Positions 34,471-47,439 of a DNA stretch of 64,000 bases are shown here, one piece after another. The DNA is from Angiostrongylus vasorum (lineage: Eukaryota > Nematoda > Chromadorea > Rhabditida > Metastrongylidae): the NCBI GenBank assembly GCA_018806985.1, contig JADANN010000215.1, forward strand, positions 124,001 through 188,000, in the 5' to 3' direction. Within the stretch, counting starts at the first letter, position 1. Each line of letters starts with the position of its first letter. The notes under the pieces were generated by a model, which was given only the letters and a program-made list of their open reading frames with translations, had not been told where the DNA came from and did no database searches. The position numbers were made by a program, and so were the translations under genes.

Positions 34471-35564
34471 ATGAAATAGTTCTTTCCTCTTCATTGGTAT
34501 TTTGAGTACTAGTCACTCATGAATTTCCTCTGGAATCCTGAAGTGGGCCGTGTTAGAGTGTTCTCAGATCCTCACTGCTGACAGTCGCCTATCGAAAGAA
34601 AATTTGCATTCTTGCGATTCGGAATCTTTCAGGACGACAGCGAATCCTGCCAACAACTACTGGCAACTTAACGATATCATGAAAAGGAAGTATGACCACA
34701 ATTTAAAGGATTTTCAAGTCAACTGCTCCAAAGGGTTGTTGTTTGGGAAATTTTTTAATGAAAAGCAATAAGAGCCGTTTCAATTAAAAACTGGACAAGA
34801 AAATGGAGTGAACGACCATTGGCATCGTTGTACGATCAACATTAAGGAAATGAACAACATTTTTTAAAAAAATGAGTCGAAGTGGTTGTGTAGAGGATTT
34901 TGATGATAGCATCAGCTGTTTGATGGGCAGCAGGAGTCTGGTAAATCAGGAAAGCTCGATCTGCTGTTCTAAATTTTACCCAATCACGAAGATAACAGGG
35001 AGGGAAAAAACACTAAAACAAGATGCCGAGACGTAGCAATCTTTTCCGAAACTTAAAAAAGTATCAGAATAGAAATGATTCTGCTGGGGATAGTAAGATA
35101 TTTCACAGGCCGTAGTATGAGCGTCAGTTACGGTAGGCATAGAGAAGACGTTCTCTAACTGCAAAAAAATTTAATTGAATCTCTGGTTGATTTTAAAACA
35201 AAGGTAGATTCTTGGACTGCAGTCAGCCTCTCTACATTGTTAACTTCTTATTAACTTATGTTTATTCTAAAGATTACAACAATCCGAACATAGCACGATC
35301 CTCACCAGACTATCTACTTCTTACCAAATCTAATTAGTGGCGAGACTTCAGGAGAGCGGCCAAACCTGCAATGAAAAAAGTGTCAGGACTGAGCTCAAAG
35401 CACTATAATTTTTCTTAATAAATGCAAAAAAACACCGCTATTTGCTGCGGTTCAATGCGACCGTTCCAGACCGATTGTGTAAGGCTAAGTGAGTTTTTGC
35501 ATGTTGAAGTACACCACGAACACAGGCAATGAGGGTTTGGTCTAAACGCGAAATCAGCCACAAA
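34471..35564. other. no gene recognised
   Basis: Contains one 73-codon open frame (34550-34771, +) of unremarkable composition with no domain. Otherwise AT-rich. Confidence 0.4.
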
Positions 35565-35700
35565 CGATTCTGAGATATTGGCAAAACTTCGACCCCGGGC
35601 AAGATCGAATCACGGTTTCCCTTTCAGGGGTCTCGCGCATCACACTCTGCTCCACGGAGGCTCTTGCTCAGTGTTTCTCTCAGCTTGTTTTCAAATCTGA
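35565..35700 (-). repeat. SINE-3 fragment with clear B box
   Basis: Minus strand: GCAAGAGCCTCCGTGGAGCA, GACCCCTGAAAGGGAAACCG, TGATTCGATCTTGCCCGGGG, TCGAAGTTTTGCCAATATCT, CAGAATCG. The same order occurs at 50948 and 53770. Confidence 0.6.
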
Positions 35701-36339
35701 TGTTAGTGTAATAATGAATGATGTGTAGAAATCTAGAAAATGGTCAACATTAAGAGCTGGGATTGTTGAAAAGTTGGCGGGCTTCACGCTAAGCATTAAC
35801 CCTGTGGTGAATAGTGCGGATGAACATTGGCAGTTCGAATCGGACGTTAAAAATTGAAATGACGTAGACTACTGTTGGCTCTGACAATTATCCTCGTCAG
35901 TACTCTACAATTTTCGTACTGCGACCTTTAAAGAGGTAGCCATTACTTCCAAAATTACATTATGTTAGATTTAGCAAATGGCAGTCAAGGCTTGAAAAAA
36001 ACATGCACATTGCATGAGAATCATACCTAATTAGCGGAGCAGCGTATGCTCGTTTACCGAAGCGAATCAACGGTGATGCCTCTGGGCTTCTACCAAATCT
36101 GGAAGAAAACTTTGAGCAAGCCATTCTCTAAAATAGTTTTAAGAGTCTATGATTATAAAAAAATCTGCTGCATGGCTAAATAACAGTGATAAGAGGACAT
36201 TCTTGTAGAGAAAATAGGCAAAAGGTAAAAACATATGAGAACGGATTTCACATGAAGGACGTAACAATTCCTGGTACGACGGCTGTTTCGCAGTACCAAC
36301 CACAGGACTGTTTCTTTACTTCTAGGCCATCAATGAACA

Positions 36340-36605
36340 AGACGCGAATTCGGAGCAGTGGTCAGAGGTGTACTACGATGTAGAGGTAGTCGCTGGTTCG
36401 ACTACGCGGGGTAGACTAATCAAGATGCAACTTTTACCTATACAATAACTTGCGTAGGCCTAAGTTTGTGTACGCGTATGTTTTCATCTACCAGACAACT
36501 CTGGTAGCAAGATGCTTGCGCTAGAGGGTTGCATCGGAGATAGAGCAGGACCAATTATACATTTCATAACACCACTAACCACTGCGTAACACGTATCCAA
36601 ACTAG
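36340..36605. repeat. two tRNA-like SINE heads, opposite orientations
   Basis: On the plus strand, 36344-36412 reads CGGAGCAGTGGTCAGAGGTG with GTCGCTGGTTCGACTACGCG. On the minus strand, 36490-36605 starts CGTGTTACGCAGTGGTTAGT. Bodies are diverged; assignment to SINE-2 is tentative. Confidence 0.4.
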
Positions 36606-36664
36606 AGCGAAAACTTTTTACAACTTCTCTAGATAAACGCGGTGGCTTTATTGCATCACCCGTT

Positions 36665-36980
36665 GAAGTTATATTTCGCAATATACCCTGCCGTCAAAAA
36701 CAGTAGGCAGTGAGTAAAAAGGTTAAAATTGTGATTATAACTATAGCCTCAGCTTAACTGGGTTCAATGCCGATTTGGGCTCCTCAGATCAATTCCGTTG
36801 AAGGGTGATTGCTGATGGCAAAAGATCGATAGAACTAGCTGAGAGACAGGCGAAACGAAGGATCCGCATGGTGTGGTGGTGAACGCGTTACTCCCCGGAA
36901 AGGACAATAGCGCGTTCGTTCCCCACCATAGGCACCTGCGGTCCAGAGTTTTGCAAGTATCTCAGCTTCGTTGAAGTTAT
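36665..36980 (+). repeat. SINE-3 copy
   Basis: Very close to the copy at 4700-5030: TTATATTTCGCAATATACCC, TGCCGTCAAAAACAGTAGGC, AGCTTAACTGGGTTCAATGC, ACTAGCTGAGAGACAGGCGA, TGGTGTGGTGGTGAACGCGT, CCTGCGGTCCAGAGTTTTGC. CGTTGAAGTTATA occurs at both ends (about 36662 and 36970), a likely 12-13 bp target duplication. Confidence 0.8.
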
Positions 36981-37756
36981 AAAGTACTCCTTTAAAAAAA
37001 GTGAGTATTTTTTCACTCGGTGATGGAAATTCCGACTTTCAGAGATTCTTTACGTTAGCTTCTTACCTCACTTAACAACTTAATATTAGAGCATCCTAAT
37101 AACTGCTCATTCTAGTAACTTTTTGTTTAACCCATAACAAATATACCGAATAACTGGAGCACTATGAGGCGATCTTTTTCCAAAGCGGATAAGCGGCTGG
37201 GCCATTGGTGCTCGGCCGAATCTAAATTTAGGATTGATCAAATGAAAAGAGCAATCAAAGCTTCTCTAAGATATATCTCACCGAATAAGTGGTGCGCTGT
37301 ACGGATCACGTTTGCCGAATCGAATCAGCGGACCTGCATTGGTCTGAAGCAAATAAGGTCATTCTTCTCTAATGAACACAATTTTATCTACATCGCTAAA
37401 CTTCTGTAATTAGTTCTTCTTGGTATACTAAAACGGTTAGACGAATTTTAGGACTCACATCAAACGAACGTCCCTCTCGTAGAAGAGGTTGCAATTGAGA
37501 AAGTTTGTCGGGGGCATCTGAAATAGTTAGATTCATCTACATTCGCTAGGAGATTTTAATCTCGATGTAAAGCTAAGAAAAAACGGTGCCGAACAATGAC
37601 TAGACAAGCTCTTATCGTTTTTTCAAGAAATGCATGCCGCACGGAAACGTTTTTCTCGGTGAACGCTGGAAGCAAGCCAGATGCAAATAGCAGGTGCATC
37701 CACATCTGCTCGGCAATTTGCAGATGAACTCAATGTAGGTAGTTCTGCTGTTTTAC
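36981..37756. other. no gene recognised
   Basis: One 81-codon open frame (37164-37409, +), basic, no recognised motif. Confidence 0.4.
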
Positions 37757-38066
37757 ATCATCATAAAGGATTTAAAAGGATAAAGGATGAATCTCTCAAC
37801 GCTGATCAATCCCTGGGGGAAACGCCAGGAACTCGACTTCATCAAGCTACGTTTGAGGTGATTGAATGCATATATAGCTTATAGAATGACTCCTAGTGAC
37901 CCATCGATGTATGAGTCAGTGCTGCTACCCTCCCAGGCAGGTCTGGTACCAGTTTGCCGAACCTAGAAGGACAGAAGGCTTGGTGAGCAGAGGGAGTCGA
38001 GCAGGCAGAGTCAAACCTGTTTGTATTGCAGGGCACCTTTGACCACTGCGCTATACGCGCTCCTTT
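37757..38066 (-). repeat. SINE-1 copy, full length
   Basis: Head AGCGCGTATAGCGCAGTGGT near 38060, body CACCAAGCCTTCTGTCCTTC, GGCAAACTGGTACCAGACCT, and the tail TTTATCCTTTTAAATCCTTT at 37763-37785. Confidence 0.8.
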
Positions 38067-38299
38067 CAGAGCAGATAAATGAACGGAACGGAACACTGTG
38101 TGTTCGTAAAGAAACTCAAAATCACTTCACTTGAAGCTTCCTCGAACATTTCAATTTAGGGATCAAATGTGGAATTTTTTCCTTACTTATGCGCTTATAT
38201 GAAGGATTAAATACAAAGCGTCTGTTGTGATGCCAACGGGTGTTCGACTATGGAAGCATCGTGGATGTTATTGAGTGAAAACGTGTCCTAAACAGTTAA

Positions 38300-38475
38300 T
38301 GACATGCGATACTCTACTTATGATTTCGGTCAGCGTTCCAGTTTGCCTAGCCAATTCTGGTACCAATTTGTCAACCTCCAAGGGGTGGAGTGCTTAGTGG
38401 CCATAGGCTTGGGATCGAACCACCAACAGACCAAATGTGTATTCCAGGGCATACCTAACCACTACGCTCTAATCC
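38300..38475 (-). repeat. diverged SINE-1-like repeat
   Basis: Minus strand: GAGCGTAGTGGTTAGGTATG (A-box-like), GTTGGTGGTTCGATCCCAAG (B box), GGTTGACAAATTGGTACCAG. Similar layout to SINE-1 with many substitutions. Confidence 0.5.
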
Positions 38476-40080
38476 ACTTTTTTATGCTTCCATGCGATGA
38501 ACAGTCCTCAGAAATCCTCTAATGGCCGAAAGTTCACCGTTCACAACACTTGTATCGACTACTAAGACTGATACATCACAAGAAATCACCGCTATGAAGA
38601 GTTCACTCGAACTATTGTGGCTCTAAGGAAGGACGTGCTGCGAAAAAGTTAGAAACAATAAAGTTATGTAACAATCTTGCATGAGCTTGCCAATAGAACA
38701 AGGTGATGATGATTCATTCCGTCATTAAATGAATGTCTTACATCAAAGATCTCCCGCTAATTGCACGAACCAGACGCGCGCAACGGAAATCCCTTTGTTG
38801 CCAGTTATCATAATCCACTAGAATAAGCGAACTACAGCAAAAGCCCAACACACGTCATTATAAGTCGGGTAGATTGAAGATGCTAAATGCTAACATTTTT
38901 TAAAGAATAAGTGGCTTGCTTCACCTAACAATCAAATTAGTCAACAAGTTGTTCAAGTGAGCAACAGTGAAGTCTCTATTCAGCTTGCTGTATACTAGAG
39001 ATTCCCAATCAAAAAATGCCGTCTTGAGTGATACAAAGAAGGTCTTGCAGAAGGCGTTTTATACCTATTGCTTTTGACAACAGGATACGTACAGATTGAT
39101 CGCAGAAGTCTGAAACGTGAACATAGCACGAGTACCTTGTTGTGTTCTTTCGGAGTAGATTTGTGACTTATTTGTAGATCTCCACTCTTCTATTCCACTG
39201 TCAAGCTAATAGGTCTTAACAAAAAAGAGCGCTTGTAAACAGAAAGCGTAGCAAGGAAGTGTAACCCTTCCTACGGCTAAACTAACCTTACATGGTCACT
39301 TATGCTTTCTATGTGGTCAGTTTAAATCCAGTTTTGAACTCGTATTCGCTACATGGAAAGCCACTTCATCACTTCTAGGCTAACTAGCCCAAGTTCTCGC
39401 GTGCAATTAAAATGCATGAGAAATAAGTGAAAGACTGGCTATCAAGCCATCACATCAATCGTACCACTGGAGTACTACAAAGAAAAGAAAGCTAATAAGT
39501 TTGCCGATGTCAGAATTCATAGGCTCTGTTGTTAAACCTATCAGAGGTGAATGAAGAGTCGTGCTATAGTCTTAATTAAAGAATTGTATTTCTATCGGAT
39601 GTCACTTATGGGCCTAACTTTTTCCCCTTAATACATTCTTTGTTTCACGAAACTATAGCAAAACGGATGCTAATTATTGGCTGTAATTATATCCAATTAT
39701 TTTCTGTTTCCAGCTCATTCAAGCACCATAGTACATCTAGCGAAGAAATAAACTCTGTGAACAAGGACAACTACCAACGTAACTAATTCGTTTTTCCGTT
39801 TGTACACGCGTTTAGCAAACAGCAAATACTTCCTTTCCTTTTTCTCTTCCTCCTTTTTCCCTTTGCAGCGTTTCACTTCCTGTTTCTCTCTTTTTTTACT
39901 TTTCATTAATCTATGGGTTAAATACGCCTTTCAAGAAACAAAACAAAAACAGCAGAATGTAAACCCACGATATTCGGAACGGTAAAACAACCTGGAGCTA
40001 TGTTCTACTGGGGATGTTCTCCAAGGAATTGTAGCGTACAACAATGAGAAACATGTTATTGCTTCAATCATACATTATTT
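38476..40080. other. no gene recognised
   Basis: A faint terminal-repeat scrap lies at 38628-38690 (TGTGGCTCTAAGGAAGGACG, AACAATAAAGTTATGTAACA). A low-complexity TTTCTCTTCC-rich patch at 39830-39900 creates spurious open frames on both strands. Confidence 0.4.
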
Positions 40081-40443
40081 GGATACTTGGATGACCCGTC
40101 TTCACTGGTTTCTCGGGCCCAGCATAAATCCCATTTTTCGGAATTTTACTCATTTAGCTATTGTGGGAACCTGGAGTCCCGAGCTCAGCCTAGCCAAAAT
40201 CTGCCACAGGCAGTCGCAGTCCTTGTGAATCAGAGCGAGATTTGCCACCATGCAAGTAGTTTGATACCTGAACGGTGGTGGATCCTGGTATTGGTTTACT
40301 CTTGGCTGGGCTGTCTAGTGGAAACGCCGGACTCCTTTTCAGCTCGGGAGACCCTGCTGGAGGGATAAATCAACCCGCTGTACTTGGCAGCCCGACACCA
40401 AGGAACACCTCCCAGCCACGATGAGGCGGTTGAGCATTGGGAG
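40081..40443 (-). repeat. SINE-R copy, near full length
   Basis: Tail at 40081 (plus-strand ATACTTGGATGACCCGTCTT), body GAATTTTACTCATTTAGCTA, 5' end GCCACGATGAGGCGGTTGAG near 40420. It matches 365-738 throughout. Confidence 0.85.
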
Positions 40444-42229
40444 GCAATCATACCTTGATAGGTAATGAAAAAAAACACATAACTGGCAGCCTTCCAAAGA
40501 TACTCTAGCGGTGATTTGTTAGTCGATAGAGATAGAAGGGGACTTCAATGGAAAAATGTTTCTCATATGTATCAGTTGTCGCTTTTATTGGCGAGATATT
40601 AAGAAGTTCTACCTCTGTGCGTATGACAGTACGGCATACTAAAGACAGTGTATTAGCGCTAGATTAACGTCCACATAACAGTCGAACTTTCCGACTAGGA
40701 TCACATATATATTAGGTTTAGTAGGTGATGTTTTATTGTATTTCTTCCAGTAAACTCACAATCGTCGTCGAGTATCTGTGTCTCGGATGAATCAAAAGCC
40801 GCCACAAAACCCACGGCGAGGACCAGAATACACGTCCGCATCATTGGCCGAGTTTGAAACGTCTGTAACTGAACAATGATGTCGTGAATGAGATAAATAC
40901 GAGCCGCTTACGAAAGGAAGTACGTGAACCAATGTGAAATAATATGTGAAAAGAAACGAAAAGGAACTGGAAACCTTCTTCTAGGATGATAATAGGTGAA
41001 GAAAAAAGGGAGAGAAATGGTTAATTTCGCTGCCTTATGAATAGTAGGTTTCCATATAATGAACGGCACTATAAGAACTTGAAACACGGTAAAGTTATGA
41101 TTGTAAAATAATAGGAATAGTCGCAAAGAATACATTGAGTGATGATGAGTTTTACTTAGCTTATGACACGAGTGAGCCAAGTGAACAATAAATCTCCTGG
41201 CTGAAATTTAAGGAAGTGAATGAGTACATTTGTTAGTTATGAGAGATCGAGACGAACTAGAAAAGAAATGGATATGAATGGCAAAAAAATATGATTTTTA
41301 AGACTGCAGGCATGCTGGAAAAAGTACTGAAAAAGATCATTGAAAAAATTTCCAACGATTGTTTTAAAATTTTTTATAAAGAACTCCAGAGATAAAAGAC
41401 TGTCGAGGGGTTATGAAGCTCAGAAAGGAGTGAAAAACATTCCAGAATTTTTAAGAACCTGGTTCGGAAACCGTTGAAGATAATGGCAGCGTGAAAGCAG
41501 GTTGTGGTTATATTTAGCAGGGAAGACTCTACTGTGTTGTTACAAAGGTTGGCAATGGGCCTTTCATCTCAACGTATACGAGCAGTAAAGCCTTGAATCG
41601 CCGCCTCCAACTCAATGACGTGTAGTTATAACCGCGATATGAGAAGAAGCTCATAGTTATGTCAACGTTTTTATAGGGCAATGAGCCATTTAAAGACATC
41701 CCGACCACCGTTATTAAAGTGAGAACAGTCACTAAAATGCACTTTTGCTCATATAGGAGGACTCAGGAAGTAGGTGTTGTCGCTTTCAATGATCTTCTCC
41801 CATCTAAACCTGTCTGTCGTTCCTCACTGACACAGAATTCAATCAGTTACAGTCAGGTGGCTTTGCCACTGGAATTCTGTTAAACGTACTTTTGGTACGA
41901 GTTTACATGTTCCCTTTTTGTCTCACCTTTTTTTTCTTGGTGAAAACGTTTCATTTATAATTGAATAGAAAACGGTTATATTAAGACATTGTCATCGTTT
42001 TTCCACATATCATTAATCCACTTCCAAGTGATAACCATAAAGAGTGGAGAGATGTTCCTTTAACCTTAAGTCAGTCGTAATCAGGAGGTGCTCATAGGGC
42101 CTTCATACCGAACACGATATTTAGTCTACTCCATCGAGTGAACTTCATGACAACTAAAAACCGTAGAAACAAGACACTCGAGCCAACACTGGAACCAATT
42201 GAATACGTCACATATTTAAGTAACGATTA
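40444..42229. other. no gene recognised
   Basis: AT-rich with several short open frames (for example 40908-41180, - and 41529-41732, -), none recognisable. Confidence 0.4.
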
Positions 42230-42516
42230 AAAAAAATAAAGGGTAAAGCTGTCGGCGTTGATCAATCCCTGAGGAGTGTGCCATGCACTCGACTTCATTA
42301 AGCATCGTTTGGAAGTGACTGAATACATATCTAGCCTTTACAATGACTCGCGGGACCTACCGATGTATCGAGTCAGTGCTGTTATCCCCCCGGACAAGTC
42401 TGGTACCAATTTGCCGAACCCGGAGGGATGGAAGGCTTGGTGGGCCATGGGTGCGGGGATCGACTCTACGTGTGTTGCAGGGCGCCTCCGACCACGGCGC
42501 CAAACGCGCCCTTAAA
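42230..42516 (-). repeat. SINE-1 copy, full length, well preserved
   Basis: Head GGGCGCGTTTGGCGCCGTGG near 42505, B box and body CACCAAGCCTTCCATCCCTC, GGGTTCGGCAAATTGGTACC, 3' region CAGGGATTGATCAACGCCGA, tail TTTACCCTTTATTTT. Confidence 0.85.
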
Positions 42517-43844
42517 CAGGGGAGTAAGTGAAATTTATTCGTTCATATGAAATCAAAACGATGGCAAAAATATAAGACGTTATGTTGATATATCACGAGC
42601 TTTTCGTCCACTTTGAAGAAGCTGAAAATGATTAAAGTCCATTAGGTTGGTGCCTGGCAGCATTATGGCAGCACGCGGTGATGATTTGTTGCAAAGCAAG
42701 ACTGACAAGTCAACCTACTAAAATAAATGTCTATGAAACCACTCACCGCATTAGAGAAACTGAAACCAACTATTAAATTCATCTGGGGAATTAGGGCATT
42801 ATAAAAAAAACACTTAATGAAATGACTAATCAGTTAACCTTCACCAAAGGCTTAATTCGTTTTTAGTTGAATTGACCGTCTCCACCATGAAGTTTGTAAG
42901 TGTTAAGACAATTTCCATTAGGCTAGTAATTTGATGATCGGGTAAGACTTTCCTTCGATAGTATCTCGAGATAGTCTACTGGGGTATTCGCAAGTCGTCA
43001 CGATAAGAAGTCCTTTGCCGTTGTGGATTCGGAAGGAGATTTGCGGCTAGATTGCTGCCAGAAATGCTGAGATTCCGTTCTTGGCATTGCTGTACTTTTT
43101 AGTCTAATCTGTAGTTGGAAATATGGAAGTTCTTCTCATCAAGGACCTTACTGGATGAATGAACTCTCGTCTGTAGATTCCATGCTCTTCGATATCAAGG
43201 AAGACCGTATGGTCATGATGAGGTAGAAAACTATTGGAAAGATCGAAAGCTTAGTAAAGAAGTGTCTAGGTTGAGCATAGAGCATAGAGAATTTCTCTGT
43301 CAAATAGAGAATCCCCTATCTAGCTGAAAAAATATACTCTATATTCTGCACATTTAATAAAAGAATCCTGGTTATGCCATTGGGCAACCAAGAGATATAG
43401 TCATGGTGCTCAGGTTACGTCCTCTTTCGTTGCAGCAGAAAGAATTGCTTTTATTTGATATGGAGATTCTCTATGTAGAGTCAATGCGTTCGAATCATCG
43501 CTGATCAGATGAGTATGCCGACACGACTGGAACTTCCTTCCTTGCTTCCTCACTTGGATTACAGAACTTAGGTGGAACAGGGTGGAAAGTGCAAGCAATG
43601 CTGAAAATAAGGACCGGGATATGATTTATCTGAGCTCTATAGAGACAAAAAGCGCAAAAGCCAAGAATATGCTGTCGAATCGAGCGAACATTGAAGAAGA
43701 TCAAATATCTCTGTAAATAAAGCTAATTGTTAGAATAAAACGATACAATCATTTCTTAGCCTAAACTTGCTACCAAAGTAGCAGCAACTAGTAAAGAAAT
43801 CTATTTAAATAGAGGCTTTGTAAAATCTGGGCTAGAATTATTAC
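42517..43844. other. no gene recognised
   Basis: AT-rich; overlapping open frames on the minus strand at 43410-43704 have no recognised motif. Confidence 0.4.
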
Positions 43845-43925
43845 GACGGCTCTGAGGAAGGCGAAGGTGGCCACTCGTTAGCAATAAATAGCTTTTCGTT
43901 ACAACCTTAAGCAAACTCATGAATA
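43845..43925 (+). repeat. Penelope-like terminal repeat relic
   Basis: GGCTCTGAGGAAGGCGAAGG, TGGCCACTCGTTAGCAATAA, ATAGCTTTTCGTTACAACCT: a worn core followed by the ACAACCT block. Confidence 0.5.
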
Positions 43926-44239
43926 GTACAAAATATGAATGCCGAGGTTTGTTTTTAAAAAGTTTTTGCAAGAAATCTTTGACCGTTATCAATCCATTCA
44001 CTGGTTCATCAGAAAGGTATGTGTCCGAAAAGTCTTGACGATCTTTTAAATTAGCTAGCTGTAATAATTCGTCTAGTTGGATATACTAAGTGCCTTCGTT
44101 TACTATGGAGAGCACAGCAAGGTAGAAAAAACTGTGTAAAAAATTTAAGGACAGCTTCCGTCAGGAGCCTAGAAATTGGACGATAAAGATAGTCACCAAG
44201 TAGTAGGGAGTAGGTACGACAATAGTAGCGATGCCAATC

Positions 44240-44575
44240 ATCACGAGCATGGTGGTGGCTCGATCTCGCTTCAGGCTCACCAAGCCTCTCATCCCTCCTG
44301 GATCGGGAATTTGGTAGCAGACTTGTGCGAGAAAAGTTTATTCTCTGCAATTTAAATGGAAGCGTTCTAGTTCGGTTATCTTATGGGTCCAGAGAGAATC
44401 GATCGACTCGACCAGCACTCAACGACATTCATGATGAAAGGAAAATTCTCAAGCAGCCGCCGAAGCCAAACATAGAAAGTTGGAAGACCTTCGTGGATGG
44501 ATGGAAGGAGACGAAAAGAATGCAAGAGGTGCTGGTACCCGCACAATAGGTGCGGAAGACGGATCTTATATAAAA
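44240..44575 (+). repeat. SINE-2 copy, body and 3' end
   Basis: GTGGCTCGATCTCGCTTCAG, GCTCACCAAGCCTCTCATCC, AGAGAGAATCGATCGACTCG, CAGCACTCAACGACATTCAT, GTGCTGGTACCCGCACAATA, and the A-rich tail TCTTATATAAAAAAAAG. The clearest full body of the family. Confidence 0.75.
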
Positions 44576-45654
44576 AAAAGAAAGCTACCAAGCGTGTATG
44601 ATCCTAAACATAACTTTCACATTACTGTTATTTTGCTTCTCAAATAGCAAGTTTTCGCTCAGAAAGGCCTAGAATACCACTGCAAGCCATTCCTAAATCG
44701 TTTCCTTAGACCGGCGCTTAGTGAGGTAACTTCTTCCAAAATTGTGATAATTATCACTCTTGGTGTTCCAGTAGCTTTAGGATTTAGGCCTAAAAAATCC
44801 CGATCAATTCCAAAGATTCGTGTTCCGCCTTTTTTTGAGCCATTATACATCTTTTTCGCCACTGAGGAAAATTCCTTTACCATGTCTGGGTGCTACACCA
44901 CTAAGAGCGACAGCTTACCTTAAGATGGCTTTCCTCCCCAAGAAAAAAAGCTCACGGAGTTCATAGTGTCGGCGATGCATATGGAAATCCTCAACGAAGC
45001 AAACTGAAACTGCTTATCTAACTATTCATTATAGAGGTTAATCCTATCCCTCTTTTTCCTATATGATTTGACAGTTCTTTTAATTGATTACTTCTTCAGT
45101 TAATGGGGCATTAACGATTATAATACTGAACAAACGTTTGATATAAATAGTTAAATACACCTACTTTTTTTCGACATTTAACTTTTTAAGCTCTTGATGG
45201 ATATATTATTGGCAACTAGTATGATGTAAATGATTAAATAATTGATGCGTGTTATTCACAAATGTCGAATGCTTCACAAATTACTGTTAATGACATTATC
45301 TGACGTCGCCGAAGTTGCAGTTGTAGAGAAGCTGTTCAAAAAATAAGCACAGCGCTAATGGTTCGGACCCTCCGTGGGTCTCTCGTCCTTCAAGACGAAT
45401 CTACCCACGGAGCATTTAAGAACAACCGTAGCGAGGACTAAAATCTTTGAGTAGCAGCCGAATTCACACGGAAACTTGAAGAACTTTTTTTGTTGACTGA
45501 TCGGAGGAATCAGATCGAATGAAGGAAGTGCCTGTATCAGCACAAAATATGATGACGGATCACGCAAGAAAACAGATCAATAAAAATTTGCCATGATTGG
45601 GCGCACAAATAAAGACATAATAATAATGAATATAATTCACTTTTCCTTGGTGAT
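44576..45654. other. no gene recognised
   Basis: Short open frames only. Around 45355-45425 a small inverted repeat (GACCCTCCGTGGGTCTCTCG with CTACCCACGGAGCATTTAAG) could form a hairpin. Confidence 0.4.
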
Positions 45655-45800
45655 AAGTAGACACGAGGTTGTCATTTTACCCTTTATTCACTAAGAAGGC
45701 AACGTTCGGGAGCATTCCGCCTTCTTCAGCGCCTGGAAAGGTCAAGTTGACTGCAATCTACTCAGCCAAGCACATCTACAATCAAAGCGGAAAAAACTCA
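45655..45800 (-). repeat. left terminal repeat of the Penelope-like element
   Basis: Plus strand shows AGTAGACACGAGGTTGTCAT, CCTTTATTCACTAAGAAGGC, CCGCCTTCTTCAGCGCCTGG, AAAGGTCAAGTTGACTGCAA, TCTACTCAGCCAAGCACATC: the complement of the terminal-repeat order seen at 47930-48065 and 29100. Confidence 0.75.
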
Positions 45801-46018
45801 AAGCCAAGATTTCAATTGCGTTTTAAATAAAATAGCCTCTTCGCACACTCGCCGCCTTCCATGACTCTTCCACTTGGTATTCCACGCGAAAACCAAATGC
45901 GCAGAGTTCACATGGGAGCGCAACGTACCCCTCTCACATTAAAGTACCAGTCTCAAATACCATATACCATTTGGTATTAGAGAGTTTCGTGGACAGATAA
46001 GATTAAGAAAACAGATAA

Positions 46019-47100
46019 CCAGTCAGCGATAAGGGTGGAGAGCTGTGGTTATTCCTCGTCATGGTGATGGTGAAACAATGAAGAAATATCTTGACTAAAG
46101 GTGCTTTTCTTTATCGCCCATCACCCCGAGTTCAAAAGTCAGTACCGAAAGCTTGAACATCAGAATGCGTCAAAGAGGTAAAATCGGTTGGTTTAAAACC
46201 ATCAGCTATTTCTTAATTCGTAGTTGAATTATTAGCGAATCTCCCCTGTCCTCTCTACCAAAACTCTTAAGTTAGTATCGATCGATGGTCTTACGTTTAC
46301 CAATCAATTATTAATAAAGGTTAGAACTATCATTAGCTGTGTAGACAACCCAACAGATAGAATAACGTGGTTTTTAACCCAAATACTTATCCAGTTGTTA
46401 AAACACATCTCAACTCATCGAACGATTTCCCAGATATTCTTCGATCTTCTACGTAACGTACTCGATAGAATCCTTCGACTCTACCAACCTTTCTAAAAAC
46501 GTATCGAATGACTACGCTATGCAAGCCGTCCTCGAACTCCGTATGCAAAACAAAGCAATGAGCATGTGTGGCCTCTGGATTCACCAGCTTATAGTCCTCC
46601 TAGAAGTAGCCTAAACTACTCGATATTCAGATGATCCGGGAAATATTACGCGCAAATTAGAGGGTTGGCGATGGCGCAACGACTGACACTAAGCCTTGTC
46701 ATTGCCTTTATGTCCAAGGTGGAAACAGCAGTAATCGATCTCAGGTCATTACTCTACCTTAGGTATATAAATGATTGCTTTGTCATTTGCTGAACACAAG
46801 AGGAAATGGACAAATGTTTTGGGTTACTGAATGAACAGTCAGAGTACATTAAGTTTACCCGAGAAAACTTGAAGAAAATCTGGCTTCCATTTCTTACCGT
46901 TCAAATCAACCTATTTGAAAATGGCTACATCAGCAAGTGGTACCAAAAAAACAAAAAACATACCCGTTCGTTACCCCTCCTCTCACAACTCACACGCAAA
47001 AGCGTGCTTCTAAGAAACACGTTTTGGACAGTCATTAGTGTGTGCATAGGAAGAGAGCAGAAGGAAAAATCCTAGAAATTGGCGCGGCAAATAGCCATTT
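46019..47100 (+). pseudogene. Penelope-like reverse transcriptase, inactivated
   Basis: PVSDKGGEL at 46019-46045, KVRTIISCVDNPTDRITWFL at 46318-46377, SFDSTNLSKNVSNDYAMQAV near 46470, KYYAQIRGLAMAQRL near 46650-46690, VIAFMSKVE near 46700, YINDCFVIC at 46764-46790, then a TGA, then QEEMDKCFGLLNEQSEYIKF and WLPFLTVQINLFENGY. These are Penelope-type RT blocks in the right order, in several frames. The catalytic YxDD is YIND, losing the first Asp, so the enzyme would be dead even without the stops. The N-terminal part before 46019 is not recognisable. Confidence 0.85.
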
Positions 47101-47165
47101 CCAAAAGCTACTAAGCTGGAGCTCCTCGTGAAAGATGTAGACCCTCGTACTGCTAAATTACTAAG

Positions 47166-47290
47166 AGCGGCACGTGTGGCGCAGTGGTCGGAGGCGCCCT
47201 TTAACACGCACATGGGACCGATCCCCGCTCCCGTGGCTCACCAAGCCTTCCATCTCTTCGGGGTTCTTAAATTGGTACCGGACAGAAAAT
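47166..47290 (+). repeat. SINE-1 head inserted in the Penelope coding region
   Basis: GTGTGGCGCAGTGGTCGGAG, ATGGGACCGATCCCCGCTCC, CTCACCAAGCCTTCCATCTC, GGGGTTCTTAAATTGGTACC. It sits between RT and nuclease segments. The 131-codon open frame at 47128-47523 joins SINE and Penelope sequence and is not a gene. Confidence 0.75.
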
Positions 47291-47439
47291 CACGCACCCA
47301 AATGACAATTAGAGCGAAAATAAAGTCTCGTTTATCCTGCCGTTCATTTCAAACGAGACATGTCTACGTAAAAAAAGGTTGCTTAAGAAGGCCCAGTCTA
47401 GAGAATTCGGTAGCTGTGACTGAAACACCATCGAGCACT

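Noticed and set aside
39715..39985. Lysine-rich or phenylalanine-rich protein on opposite strands
   Set aside because: A pyrimidine-rich low-complexity tract creates both frames.
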